Part shown: piece by piece, positions 40,225 to 49,376 of the stretch | Position numbering within the stretch: the first letter of the stretch is position 1 | Layout of the letters: each line of letters begins with the position of its first letter | Assembly: GCF_014229245.1 (NCBI RefSeq) | Contig: NZ_JAARZJ010000003.1 | Span: forward strand, 186,001-250,000 | DNA: 64,000 nt | DNA from: Listeria farberi | GTDB taxonomy: Bacteria > Bacillota > Bacilli > Lactobacillales > Listeriaceae | Direction of reading: 5' to 3' | Program-made: the position numbers and the translations under genes | Notes under the pieces: model-generated | The model's database searches: none | The model's input: the letters and a program-made list of their open reading frames with translations, nothing else | Told to the model about the DNA's origin: nothing

Positions 40225-40230
40225 AAGTTA

Positions 40231-41031
40231 TTATTTTTCTAAAATAGTTGGTTCGCTTGGTGGAATCGAGCGGATTGCAAGGAATACAAAGATCATACTT
40301 ACAACCATATTGATTTCCATTCCAAAAGGAACAATCACTTGTAAAGCCTCCATAACCATCGTGAAAACAGCTGCTAATGTAATACTGTAAGAAGCTATCA
40401 TCCAGTTTTGACGGAAAGCAATACCCGTGCGACCAAAACCAGAAAGAATAAATCCAAATAACGCATAAAGAGCTACTCGGAAGAAAATCGATCCAAGCGT
40501 AAAGAAGAATAGAACAAGTAAGGCAATAGGAATAAAGTATTTCGCTAGAGATTCAATAGAAGAATACAAATCAACTAAATCAGCTTTATTACTAATTCCA
40601 GCAGTTTCATAACTTACAGATTGAGAAACACCAGCAGCAGTTATATAAATACTATCTGACAAAAAAGCTACAGCGCTATCATAAGAAGAAATTTTATTAT
40701 CCACATCATCTTTATCTAAAGTTCCAGAGGCATCAAAATAAATATGTAATTCATCTTGGTCAATAGAGATTGGTATATTTTTGACAGTGTCATCTGTTAA
40801 GACTAATTTCCCGTCAGTTACTTTAAAAGCAGGAATTTCATTTGTCAAGGTTTCTTCGCCGACTTTCAGCGCATTTTTTGTCGTAACGTTTGTAAAATAT
40901 GCTAATGGAAGGAAAGTAACAAATGATAAAACAATAATGTAGACGATACTTTTTCTGATCTTATCATTTCGAAACGAAGCAATATCCGCAGGGGAATACA
41001 AACTCTTCCAGAAGCGTTTAAAAATATTCAT
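40231..41031 (-). CDS. DUF1189 membrane protein
   Basis: A 266-residue protein of the DUF1189 family: one N-terminal membrane segment (about 28-50), an extracytoplasmic domain of some 110 residues, then four hydrophobic segments near the C terminus. The opening MNIFKRFWKSLYSP is typical. B. subtilis YqfA-like roles have not been established for it; a function in envelope physiology is only a guess. Own promoter and terminator make it monocistronic. In L. monocytogenes it neighbours ispG, which is missing here. Confidence 0.85.
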   Translation of the reverse strand: MNIFKRFWKSLYSPADIASFRNDKIRKSIVYIIVLSFVTFLPLAYFTNVTTKNALKVGEETLTNEIPAFKVTDGKLVLTDDTVKNIPISIDQDELHIYFDASGTLDKDDVDNKISSYDSAVAFLSDSIYITAAGVSQSVSYETAGISNKADLVDLYSSIESLAKYFIPIALLVLFFFTLGSIFFRVALYALFGFILSGFGRTGIAFRQNWMIASYSITLAAVFTMVMEALQVIVPFGMEINMVVSMIFVFLAIRSIPPSEPTILEK

Positions 41032-41337
41032 TCTTTTTTCAACACCTCACCTAATGGTTTAACTTTTCATTTTCCGGGAAAAAGATACATGTATGTGCAA
41101 AAGAGCGTAATTTTTCCACCTAAACTTAATCATAGCTTGAAATGAATGCAAAATCAATATTGAAACATCACTGAGCAGAAAAATTGCAAGCATTTCTAGG
41201 TCGTGGTAGGCTAAATGGTGTAAAGAAAAACGTTATTTATGGCGTTAACTAGTTCTATAGAAATAGGATGTGTATCTTTCGTCTTATAAGTAATTTCTTT
41301 TCACGTAAAATAAAAACAATACAAGGAGGAATTTTTA
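41032..41337. other. Divergent intergenic region, DUF1189 gene / sodA
   Basis: 306 bases without a gene. It holds a clear minus-strand promoter for the DUF1189 gene (next entry). For sodA only weak candidates are visible, such as TTGCAA (41184) with a poor -10. AT-rich with small palindromes near 41243-41266. I see no small ORF with a ribosome site. Confidence 0.6.
41129..41157 (-). promoter_or_regulatory. Sigma-A promoter of the DUF1189 gene
   Basis: On the minus strand TTGATT (41152-41157), 17 bases, TATGAT (41129-41134), giving a leader of about 90 bases. Confidence 0.65.
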
Positions 41338-41946
41338 ATGACTTACGAATTACCTAAATTACCTTATACTTATGATGCTTTGGAGCCGAATTTTGATAAA
41401 GAAACAATGGAACTTCATTATACAAAGCACCACAATACTTATGTAACAAAACTAAACGAAGCGGTTTCAGGTCGCCCTGAACTTGCAAGTAAACCAGTGG
41501 AAGAATTAGTTGCTAACTTAGATAGTGTTCCTGAAGATATTCGCGGCGCTGTACGTAACCACGGTGGTGGTCATGCTAACCATACTTTATTCTGGTCTAT
41601 CCTTAGCCCAAATGGTGGCGGTGCTCCAACTGGTGAGTTAAAATCTGCTATTGAAAGCGAATTCGGCACATTTGATGAGTTCAAAGAAAAATTCAACGCA
41701 GCAGCTGCAGCACGTTTTGGTTCTGGCTGGGCTTGGTTAGTAGTTAATAACGGTAAATTAGAAATCGTTTCTACTGCAAACCAAGATTCTCCACTAAGCG
41801 AAGGAAAAACTCCTGTACTAGGCTTAGATGTTTGGGAACATGCTTATTACCTTAAATTCCAGAACCGTCGTCCTGAATATATCGACACATTTTGGAATGT
41901 TGTTAACTGGGATGAAGCTAACAAACGCTTTGACGCAGCTAAATAA
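41338..41946 (+). CDS. sodA: Superoxide dismutase (Mn/Fe family)
   Basis: A 202-residue Mn/Fe SOD. Metal ligands are seen in [11 protein letters not shown] (His27), HANHTLFW (second His) and [11 protein letters not shown] (Asp and His). Listeria SOD is a manganese enzyme that removes superoxide in the cytosol. The start ATG follows CAAGGAGGAA. It is monocistronic: a terminator follows, and upstream is the 306-base divergent region. Confidence 0.96.
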   Translation: MTYELPKLPYTYDALEPNFDKETMELHYTKHHNTYVTKLNEAVSGRPELASKPVEELVANLDSVPEDIRGAVRNHGGGHANHTLFWSILSPNGGGAPTGELKSAIESEFGTFDEFKEKFNAAAAARFGSGWAWLVVNNGKLEIVSTANQDSPLSEGKTPVLGLDVWEHAYYLKFQNRRPEYIDTFWNVVNWDEANKRFDAAK

Positions 41947-41952
41947 TAATAG

Positions 41953-41982
41953 AAAGGCTCACTTCGGTGGGTCTTTTTTTAT
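41953..41982 (+). terminator. Intrinsic terminator of sodA
   Basis: AAAGGCTCAC pairs with GTGGGTCTTT (two G-U pairs) around a TTCG tetraloop, then TTTTT. Confidence 0.8.
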
Positions 41983-42075
41983 TTCTAATGAATTTCTAAT
42001 GAACTTACAGTGGAAAAATGATGCTTTTTCAGCTACAATAGGGAAAGGTATTATTGAAAAGTGAGGTAACTTTGC

Positions 42076-44241
42076 GTGAAACTAAATTTTAGAAAAAAGA
42101 AAAGAGATTCCACTAAGAAAAAACGCGCCATCATTCCATTACGTTTAAATATTCTATTCTTTATAATTTTTATATTATTTTCCGTGTTAATTTTACGACT
42201 TGGTATTGTGCAAATTGTGCAAGGAGATACGTACAAACGTCAATTAGAAGAAACAGATAATGTGACCGTTTCTAAGAATGTTCCGCGTGGCAGTATTTAT
42301 GACCGAAATTACAATTTGTTAGTGGGTAATTCAGCAGTCAAATCGATTACCTACACCAGGAGCCAACAAACAGAAACTTCAGAAACACTTCACGTAGCTC
42401 AAACATTACAAAAATTAATTACAGTTGAACCAGAAAAACTAACCGAGCGCGATTTAAAAGATTATTGGATTTTGACACATCAAACCGAGTCTTTAAATCG
42501 TCTATCTGCAAAAGAACAAGCACTTGAGTCTTCTAAGGCCTATAAAATCCAAGTAGAAAAAGTAACAAAAGATGATATAGCTAGCCTAACAACAGAAGAT
42601 TTAAAAGTAGCAACCATCTATAAAAAAATGACGACAGGCTACGCAATGACTGAGTCCGTTATTAAGAATAAGGATGTAACGGATGAAGAAATTGCTCGTG
42701 TTAGTGAAAATATGGATAGCTTACCAGGTGTTGATACAACTACAGACTGGAATCGTTATTACACTTATGATGAAACGTTACGTTCTATTTTAGGCTCTGT
42801 TTCGACAGCAAAAGAAGGGTTACCAAAAGACAAAGCTGAGTATTACTTATCTCAAGGATATAGTCGCAATGACCGTGTCGGTAAGAGTTATTTAGAAGCT
42901 CAATACGAAAGTGTTCTAGCTGGGTCAAAATCCCAATCAGAAAGCGTACTTGATTCTAAAGGAAATATTATCGAGACCGTAAGTAAATATGAAGGTTCAA
43001 AAGGAAAAGACTTAGTTCTTTCTGTAGATGTAGAATTCCAGAAAGCTGTAGAAGATATTTTACGTAAAAATATTAAACAAGGTAAACAATATGCTGGTTC
43101 TGACTTATTTGATCGTGCATTTGTAGTTGCAATGGATCCATATTCTGGAGAAGTTCTCGCACTTGCTGGTCAAAAATTAAATGACAAAGGAGAGTTTGAT
43201 GACTACTCCTTAGGGACATTCACCACTGCTTATGCAATGGGTTCCGCAGTCAAAGGTTCCACTATTCTAGGTGGCATAATGGACGGTGCAATTACAAATA
43301 AAACAGTATTCACCGACCAACCAATTGCCTTAAAAGGAACAAAACCGAAAAGTTCTTGGTTCAATAGAACTGGCGCTGGCAACCGGCCACTTGATCCAGT
43401 TGGCGCGTTAGAAATCTCCTCTAACTCCTACATGTATCAAGTAGCAATGAAAATGGGTGGCGCTAAGTATGTTCCAAATGGTCCACTAAGAGCTCCATTA
43501 AGTACATTTGATGATATGCGTTATTATTACAATCAATTTGGTTTAGGTGTTAAAACAGGTATTGACCTTCCTGGAGAACAAGTTGGCTACAAAGGGGACG
43601 ACCAAACAATTGGTAAAATTCTCGATTTCGCCATTGGTCAATATGATTCTTATACACCGCTTCAAATGGCGCAATACGTTTCAACGATCGCAAATGGAGG
43701 TTCTAGAATTGCACCAAGTATGGTAAAAGAAATCCGCAATCCTAGTACAAATGGTGATTCTGTTGGAACTCTCGCAACGGCAAATGAACCAAAAGTTTTG
43801 AATAAAATCGGCGTTTCAGACAATGATATCAAAACAGTCCAAGAAGGTTTTTATGAAGTAACTCATGGATCAACTGGTACAGCAAGAACAGTCTTTACTT
43901 CCAGTGATTATGATGTTGCTGGTAAAACAGGAACAGCTGATGCTTTCTATGATGGACCAAAAGAAGGTAACAAAATGGCCAGTGTCTGGAATACAACGTT
44001 TGTTGGATACGCACCAGTTAAAAAACCAGAAATAGCGATTTCCGTTGTAGTACCTTGGATTTACCGTCCATACGGCACAGACCAAAAAACAAATATGAAG
44101 ATTTCTAAAGAAGTATTTGATAAATATTTTGAATTAAAAAAAGAACGTGCTGAGTCTAATAAAGATGCTTCTAAAGTTGAACAACCAATTAACAATAAAG
44201 AAGCAGCTGCAAAAGCACAATCTGAACAAACCGAAAATTAA
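42076..44241 (+). CDS. pbpB1: Class B penicillin-binding protein (PBPB1, PBP2-like transpeptidase)
   Basis: A 721-residue class B PBP. A basic N terminus and one membrane anchor (about 24-46) are followed by the dimerisation domain (PRGSIYDRN), a MecA-type N-terminal region and the transpeptidase domain. Active-site motifs are SAVK (Ser390), SNS (449-451) and KTG (617-619). It cross-links peptidoglycan outside the membrane, likely in the elongation machinery. Start GTG at 42076 after GTGAGGTAA. Monocistronic. The Gln/Glu/Lys-rich C-terminal tail is probably disordered. Confidence 0.94.
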   Translation: MKLNFRKKKRDSTKKKRAIIPLRLNILFFIIFILFSVLILRLGIVQIVQGDTYKRQLEETDNVTVSKNVPRGSIYDRNYNLLVGNSAVKSITYTRSQQTETSETLHVAQTLQKLITVEPEKLTERDLKDYWILTHQTESLNRLSAKEQALESSKAYKIQVEKVTKDDIASLTTEDLKVATIYKKMTTGYAMTESVIKNKDVTDEEIARVSENMDSLPGVDTTTDWNRYYTYDETLRSILGSVSTAKEGLPKDKAEYYLSQGYSRNDRVGKSYLEAQYESVLAGSKSQSESVLDSKGNIIETVSKYEGSKGKDLVLSVDVEFQKAVEDILRKNIKQGKQYAGSDLFDRAFVVAMDPYSGEVLALAGQKLNDKGEFDDYSLGTFTTAYAMGSAVKGSTILGGIMDGAITNKTVFTDQPIALKGTKPKSSWFNRTGAGNRPLDPVGALEISSNSYMYQVAMKMGGAKYVPNGPLRAPLSTFDDMRYYYNQFGLGVKTGIDLPGEQVGYKGDDQTIGKILDFAIGQYDSYTPLQMAQYVSTIANGGSRIAPSMVKEIRNPSTNGDSVGTLATANEPKVLNKIGVSDNDIKTVQEGFYEVTHGSTGTARTVFTSSDYDVAGKTGTADAFYDGPKEGNKMASVWNTTFVGYAPVKKPEIAISVVVPWIYRPYGTDQKTNMKISKEVFDKYFELKKERAESNKDASKVEQPINNKEAAAKAQSEQTEN

Positions 44242-44244
44242 TCT

Positions 44245-44281
44245 AAAAACCACTTTCATTCTTGCGAAAGTGGTTTTTTAT
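44245..44281 (+). terminator. Intrinsic terminator of pbpB1
   Basis: AAAACCACTTTC pairs with GAAAGTGGTTTT around ATTCTTGC, followed by T. Confidence 0.88.
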
Positions 44282-44352
44282 AATTCAAACTGACAAACAA
44301 TTAAAAAAATGGTGTCTAATATAGATAAAAAACTGCGAAATGGCTTTGTTTA

Positions 44353-44361
44353 TGGTATGAT
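44353..44361 (+). promoter_or_regulatory. Extended -10 promoter of asd-dapG-dapA-rnjB
   Basis: TGG followed by TATGAT (44356-44361), about 80 bases before the asd ATG; the -35 is weak. The leader is too short for a lysine riboswitch. Confidence 0.5.
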
Positions 44362-44439
44362 AAAGTAAGTGTAAAATTAACCAGATTTCTGTTTTAAAGC
44401 AGAGGTACGAGGATTAAATTGAAGGAGGAATTGTAAACT

Positions 44440-45483
44440 ATGACAAAAAGCTATCATGTCGCAGTTGTAGGTGCTACCGGTGCAGTTGGTACCCAAATGA
44501 TTGAATTACTAGAAGAGGCGGCGACTTTTAAGATAAAGCAAGTTTCGTTCTTGTCTTCTATTCGTTCTGCTGGAAAAAAATTATCCTTCCGCGGGGAAGA
44601 AGTGACTATTCAAGAAGCTACACCTGAGAGTTTTGAAGGAGTAGATATTGCTTTATTTAGTGCTGGAGGTTCTGTATCTAAAGCACTTGCAAAAGAAGCT
44701 GTAAAACGTGGAGCTATTGTTATTGATAATACTAGTGCATATCGCATGAATCCTGAAGTGCCGCTGGTTGTTCCAGAAGTAAATGAAAAAGCGCTATTCA
44801 CCCATAAAGGTATTATTGCTAACCCTAACTGCTCTACAATTCAAATGGTAGCAGCACTCGAACCGATTCGAGAAGCTTATGGTTTAAATCGAATTATTGT
44901 TTCTACTTATCAAGCTGTTTCTGGCTCTGGAGTAAGTGCTATTAAAGAACTAAAAGACGGTAGCAGAGCGTTTTTAGATAACAAAGAATTCACGCCAGAA
45001 ATCATGCCCGTTAAAGGCGATAAAAAGCATTATCCAATCGCATTCAATGCCTTACCACAAATTGACGTTTTCACAGACAATGATTATACATATGAAGAAA
45101 TGAAAATGATCAATGAAACAAAAAAAATCATGGAAGACGATACTATTAAAGTTTCTGCTACATGCGTTCGAATTCCAGTTGTTAGTGGACATTCAGAAAG
45201 TGTTTACGTGGAAATAGAAGAAGAAAGGGTAAGTGCAAAAGATATTCAAAATGTACTTAAAACAGCTCCTGGTGTCGTACTTGAAGATGATCCTGCAAAT
45301 CAAATTTACCCGCAAGCTATTCAAGCTGCTGGTAAAAAGGAAGTGTTTGTTGGTCGCGTTCGCGCGGACATCGATGATTCTAAAGGCTTCCATATGTGGA
45401 TTGTATCCGACAACCTACTTAAAGGCGCTGCATGGAATTCGATTCAAATTGCTGAAAGCTTAGTCAAACTAGCGATTATTTAG
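44440..45483 (+). CDS. asd: Aspartate-semialdehyde dehydrogenase
   Basis: A 347-residue enzyme with an N-terminal NADP-binding [16 protein letters not shown] and the catalytic Cys in NPNCSTIQ, plus the His region [10 protein letters not shown]. It reduces aspartyl phosphate to aspartate semialdehyde, the branch point to lysine/diaminopimelate, threonine and methionine. First gene of asd-dapG-dapA-rnjB. In B. subtilis the dipicolinate synthase genes spoVFA-spoVFB come first; they are absent here. Confidence 0.96.
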   Translation: MTKSYHVAVVGATGAVGTQMIELLEEAATFKIKQVSFLSSIRSAGKKLSFRGEEVTIQEATPESFEGVDIALFSAGGSVSKALAKEAVKRGAIVIDNTSAYRMNPEVPLVVPEVNEKALFTHKGIIANPNCSTIQMVAALEPIREAYGLNRIIVSTYQAVSGSGVSAIKELKDGSRAFLDNKEFTPEIMPVKGDKKHYPIAFNALPQIDVFTDNDYTYEEMKMINETKKIMEDDTIKVSATCVRIPVVSGHSESVYVEIEEERVSAKDIQNVLKTAPGVVLEDDPANQIYPQAIQAAGKKEVFVGRVRADIDDSKGFHMWIVSDNLLKGAAWNSIQIAESLVKLAII

Positions 45484-45494
45484 AGGTGTAAGTA

Positions 45495-46706
45495 ATGAAA
45501 ATCATCGTACAAAAATTCGGCGGTACATCCGTCCAAAATGAAAAAATTCGTCTAATGGCTTTTAACCATATTAAAAATGCCCTTAAAGACGGCTATAAAG
45601 TTGTAGTAGTTGTGTCAGCAATTGGCCGTTACGGCGATCCTTATGCAACTGACACACTATTAGAACTAATAGGAGCAAAAGATACTAAACTAACTGCTAG
45701 AGAGCAAGATACGTTGCTGTCTGTTGGTGAAACTATATCAGCTTCTGTCTTTACTAATATGTTAAAAGAGGCAGACATTAAAGCAGAAGCATTTTCAGGT
45801 GGTCAAGCGGGTATTATTACATCTAATAATCACTTAAATGCAAAAATCACCGAAGTCGATACAAATCGCCTAAAAAAAGCGCTTGAAACACTTGATGTAG
45901 CTGTTGTTGCTGGTTTCCAAGGAATAACTGAAAATGGTGATATAACAACACTTGGTCGCGGTGGCAGTGATACTTCTGCCGCAGCTCTTGGGGTATCTTT
46001 ACAAGCGGACTATATTGATATTTTCACTGATGTAGATGGTATGATGACAGCAGATCCTCGTATTGTCGAACATGCCCGTTCGCTTCCACGTGTCAGTTAT
46101 AATGAGGTAAGTAATATGGCATATCAAGGAGCAAAAGTCATTCATCCACGTGCAGTGGAAATTGCAATGACTGCCAAAGTACCGATGCGTATCCGTTCTA
46201 CTTACTTAGAAAGCACAGGAACTCTTGTCACATCTTTAGCGGATGATTCCGGTCATTTCGATGTAAAAGAACGAATGGTAACAGGAGTTGCACACGTTAC
46301 AAATTTAACGCAAATTTTTGTAAAAACCGATACTGTAAAAGCACAACAGCAAACTTTCAAAATATTAGCAGATGCTGGCATTAGCCTAGATTTTATTAAT
46401 ATATCAACTGATTCTGTCATTTTTACAGTCCCAGAAGAAAAACGTCGCGTCGTCAAACAACTTTTAGAAGAAGCAAACTTACAAACAACGGTTCGTGAAG
46501 ACTGTGCAAAAGTTTCTATCGTTGGTGCTGGAATAACCGGAGTTCCTGGTGTTACAGCAAAAATCGTAGGAGCGTTATCCGAAAAAAACATACCAATTTT
46601 ACAATCAGCGGATAGTCATACCACTATTTGGGTATTAGTAAGAGAAGAAGACTTAATTTCGGCAGTTAACGCTCTTCATGACGTATTTTGTTTGGAAATT
46701 AAGTAA
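45495..46706 (+). CDS. dapG: Aspartokinase (DapG type, diaminopimelate branch)
   Basis: A 403-residue aspartokinase: KFGGTSV at the start, LGRGGSDTSAAAL and DVDGMMTADPR in the kinase domain, and two ACT domains (about 265-400). It phosphorylates aspartate. Position with asd and dapA and the length match B. subtilis DapG, the isoform inhibited by meso-diaminopimelate; inhibitor preference is not directly visible. Start ATG after AGAGGTG, 11 bases after asd. Confidence 0.94.
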   Translation: MKIIVQKFGGTSVQNEKIRLMAFNHIKNALKDGYKVVVVVSAIGRYGDPYATDTLLELIGAKDTKLTAREQDTLLSVGETISASVFTNMLKEADIKAEAFSGGQAGIITSNNHLNAKITEVDTNRLKKALETLDVAVVAGFQGITENGDITTLGRGGSDTSAAALGVSLQADYIDIFTDVDGMMTADPRIVEHARSLPRVSYNEVSNMAYQGAKVIHPRAVEIAMTAKVPMRIRSTYLESTGTLVTSLADDSGHFDVKERMVTGVAHVTNLTQIFVKTDTVKAQQQTFKILADAGISLDFINISTDSVIFTVPEEKRRVVKQLLEEANLQTTVREDCAKVSIVGAGITGVPGVTAKIVGALSEKNIPILQSADSHTTIWVLVREEDLISAVNALHDVFCLEIK

Positions 46707-46720
46707 GGAGGAAATGAAAG

Positions 46721-47602
46721 ATGGATTTAGGGAAAGTAATTACAGCAATGGTCACGCCAATTCACCCAGAAAAAGATAAAGTATGCAAAAAAAGAATTCA
46801 TCATCTCGTGAATCACTTAATAGATAATGGATCAGATGGTTTAGTAATCGCTGGTACAACTGGTGAATCTCCAACTTTATCGCATGATGAAAAAATGAAA
46901 TTATTCCGCCAAGTAGTGGAAACAAACGCAGGACGTGCGAAATTAATTGCCGGCACAGGTTCTAACAACACCGCAGAAACAATTGCTTTTACGAAAGAAG
47001 TAGCAGAATTAGGTGGCATTGATGCAGTTTTAGTCGTTGCACCGTATTATAACAAACCAAATCAAGATGGTTTATACGCTCATTTTGTTGCTGTTGCGGA
47101 AGCTTCTGATTTACCAGTAGTTATTTATAATATTCCAGGACGTAGTGTTGTTAATATCGAACCTGAAACAATTATTCAGCTCGCAAAATTACCAAATATC
47201 ATTGGTGTTAAAGAATCCAGTGGCAACTTAGATAATATAAGTAAAATCATTGCTGAAACTTCTGATGATTTCCTCGTATACAGTGGAGATGACAGCTTAA
47301 CATTGCCTATTTTGGCAGTGGGAGGAAATGGTGTCATTTCTGTTGCAAGCCATGTGATAGGAAATGACATGCAAGAAATGATTCAAGCGTTTGAAAGTGG
47401 GGACGTAAAAAAAGCAGCAAGTATACATCGCTCGTTATTACCATTAATGAACGGTCTTTTCTCTGTTCCAAACCCAGCCCCAACCAAATATTTATTAAAT
47501 CAACAAGGTATTAGCGTTGGACCTGTAAGATTACCACTTGTAGATTTGAATGCTGAACAAGGAACGAAATTACAAGCTATATTAGAAGGACTTTCTAAAT
47601 AG
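46721..47602 (+). CDS. dapA: 4-hydroxy-tetrahydrodipicolinate synthase
   Basis: A 293-residue TIM-barrel aldolase. TTGESPTL forms the carboxylate and catalytic Thr site, YNIPGRS carries the catalytic Tyr, and Lys in IIGVKESSGN forms the Schiff base with pyruvate. It condenses pyruvate with aspartate semialdehyde, feeding lysine and peptidoglycan diaminopimelate. Start ATG after AGGAGG; 14 bases after dapG. Confidence 0.96.
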   Translation: MDLGKVITAMVTPIHPEKDKVCKKRIHHLVNHLIDNGSDGLVIAGTTGESPTLSHDEKMKLFRQVVETNAGRAKLIAGTGSNNTAETIAFTKEVAELGGIDAVLVVAPYYNKPNQDGLYAHFVAVAEASDLPVVIYNIPGRSVVNIEPETIIQLAKLPNIIGVKESSGNLDNISKIIAETSDDFLVYSGDDSLTLPILAVGGNGVISVASHVIGNDMQEMIQAFESGDVKKAASIHRSLLPLMNGLFSVPNPAPTKYLLNQQGISVGPVRLPLVDLNAEQGTKLQAILEGLSK

Positions 47603-47621
47603 TTCAAAGGAGGTCTACGCT

Positions 47622-49289
47622 TTGACAATAAAAAAAGCGAAAAACATAAAAATCATTCCACTCGGCGGCGTCGATGAAAGTGGCAAAAATTTATATGTAG
47701 TAGAAATAGACGAAGATATCTTTATATTAGATGCGGGATTAATGTTCCCAGAAAACGAATTACTAGGAATTGATATTGTTATCCCTGACTTTAAATATTT
47801 AGAAGAAAATAAAGACAGAGTAAAAGCTATTTTCCTAACTCATGGTCATGAAGATGCAATTGGTGCGCTGCCATACTTACTTCAAAAAATCAAAGCACCT
47901 GTTTACGGTACTGAGTTAACCATTGCACTCGCAAAATCAGCGCTTAAAGAACATCGTAAACTACGCTTTAAAAATTTCCATGTCGTAAATGAAGAAACAA
48001 CTTTATCTTTTTCTAAAATTGATGTGTCTTTCTTCCGCACAACGCATACAATTCCTGATTCCGTTGGGATTGTGCTTGAAACAAGCGAAGGATCTATTAT
48101 TTATACTGGTGACTTTAAGTTTGATCAATCAGCAAAAGATGGATATGCTTCAGATTTAAGTCATATTGCTGAATTTGGTGAAAAAGGAGTGCTTGCTTTA
48201 CTTTCAGATAGTTCAGAAGCAGAGCATCCTGGTACTACATCAAGCGATAGTTTAATAGAAGAAGAAATCAGACATGCTTTTAGAATGGCAGATGGTAGAA
48301 TTATTGTTGCTTGCGTAGCTTCTAATTTAATTCGTTTGCAACAAGTACTTGAAGCATCCGTTGCCACAAAGCGTAAAGTTGCTATCGTTGGTAAAGAATT
48401 AGAACGTGTATTTGAAATAGCGGGCAGTTTAGGTAAAATTGTGATTGAAGAAGACTTGATCGTGCCCTTAAAAGAAATAAAAAAATATAATGATGAAGAA
48501 ATCACTATTATTGAAACAGGAAATTTAGGTGAACCAATTCAATCATTACAACTAATGACTAAAGGTAATCACCCTCAATTTAATATTAAACCAGGAGATA
48601 CTGTTTATATTACAACAACTCCGTCACCATCACTTGAAACGATGATGGCGAAGACAATGGATATGCTCTATAAAGCTGGAGCAAAAGTATTAACGATGAG
48701 CAATAATCTTTTTATCTCAGGCCATGCAAGCCAAGAAGATTTGAAATTAATGCTTAATTTGTTAAAACCAAGATATTTTGTTCCTGTTCACGGAGAATAC
48801 CGGATGTTAATTAGTCATGCGAAATTAGCTCATGAAGTTGGTATGGCAAAATCAGAAGTATTTATTGTTGGTAAAGGTGAAATTTTAGAATATAAAAATG
48901 ATAAAATGACTGCTGGAAACCGCGTCTATTCTGGGAATACATTGATTGATGGTTTAGGTGTGGGAGACGTTGGAAACATCGTACTAAGAGACCGTAAGCT
49001 ACTTTCTGAAGACGGTATTTTCATCGTAGTTGTTACGCTTAATCGTAAAACTAAAACAATTACTTCCGGACCAGAAATCATTTCCCGTGGCTTTATCTAT
49101 GTTCGTGAATCTGAGCATTTAATTGAAGAATCATCCAAAGTCGTAACAAAAATCGTCGAAAAAAACCTACAAGAAACTGGCTTTGAATGGGCTAAATTAA
49201 AACAAGATATTCGCGATCAATTAAATCGCTATCTATTTGAGCAAACAAAACGACGTCCAATGATTTTACCAATCATTATGGAAGTTTAG
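47622..49289 (+). CDS. rnjB: Ribonuclease J2
   Basis: A 555-residue beta-CASP metallo-beta-lactamase RNase. It has FLTHGHEDAIGALPYLL (metal ligands), TGDFKFDQ, the beta-CASP domain and SGHAS with VPVHGEYRML. RNase J2 forms a complex with J1 in 5'-3' exonucleolytic and endonucleolytic mRNA decay; J2 is the less active partner. The HGHED motif (canonical HxHxDH has H where J2 often differs) supports J2 over J1, as does the location after dapA (B. subtilis ymfA). Start TTG at 47622, nine bases after AAAGGAGGT. Confidence 0.92.
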   Translation: MTIKKAKNIKIIPLGGVDESGKNLYVVEIDEDIFILDAGLMFPENELLGIDIVIPDFKYLEENKDRVKAIFLTHGHEDAIGALPYLLQKIKAPVYGTELTIALAKSALKEHRKLRFKNFHVVNEETTLSFSKIDVSFFRTTHTIPDSVGIVLETSEGSIIYTGDFKFDQSAKDGYASDLSHIAEFGEKGVLALLSDSSEAEHPGTTSSDSLIEEEIRHAFRMADGRIIVACVASNLIRLQQVLEASVATKRKVAIVGKELERVFEIAGSLGKIVIEEDLIVPLKEIKKYNDEEITIIETGNLGEPIQSLQLMTKGNHPQFNIKPGDTVYITTTPSPSLETMMAKTMDMLYKAGAKVLTMSNNLFISGHASQEDLKLMLNLLKPRYFVPVHGEYRMLISHAKLAHEVGMAKSEVFIVGKGEILEYKNDKMTAGNRVYSGNTLIDGLGVGDVGNIVLRDRKLLSEDGIFIVVVTLNRKTKTITSGPEIISRGFIYVRESEHLIEESSKVVTKIVEKNLQETGFEWAKLKQDIRDQLNRYLFEQTKRRPMILPIIMEV

Positions 49290-49293
49290 TAGG

Positions 49294-49327
49294 AACTGCT
49301 GCACTTGAATGTGCGGCAGTTTTTTTC
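49294..49327 (+). terminator. Intrinsic terminator of asd-rnjB operon
   Basis: AACTGCTGCAC pairs with GTGCGGCAGTT (one T-G pair), then TTTTTT. Confidence 0.85.
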
Positions 49328-49376
49328 GTTTAAAAGTAAAATAGAGGGGAAAATAAGCTAGGAAGGAGTGATTCAA

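Noticed and set aside
40187-40390. Short plus-strand frame opposite the DUF1189 gene
   Set aside because: Begins in the terminator of the minus-strand gene and overlaps its coding region; composition is that of an antisense shadow.
44362-44439. Possible lysine riboswitch before asd
   Set aside because: The leader is only about 75 bases, too short for the aptamer, and only a weak local hairpin is present.
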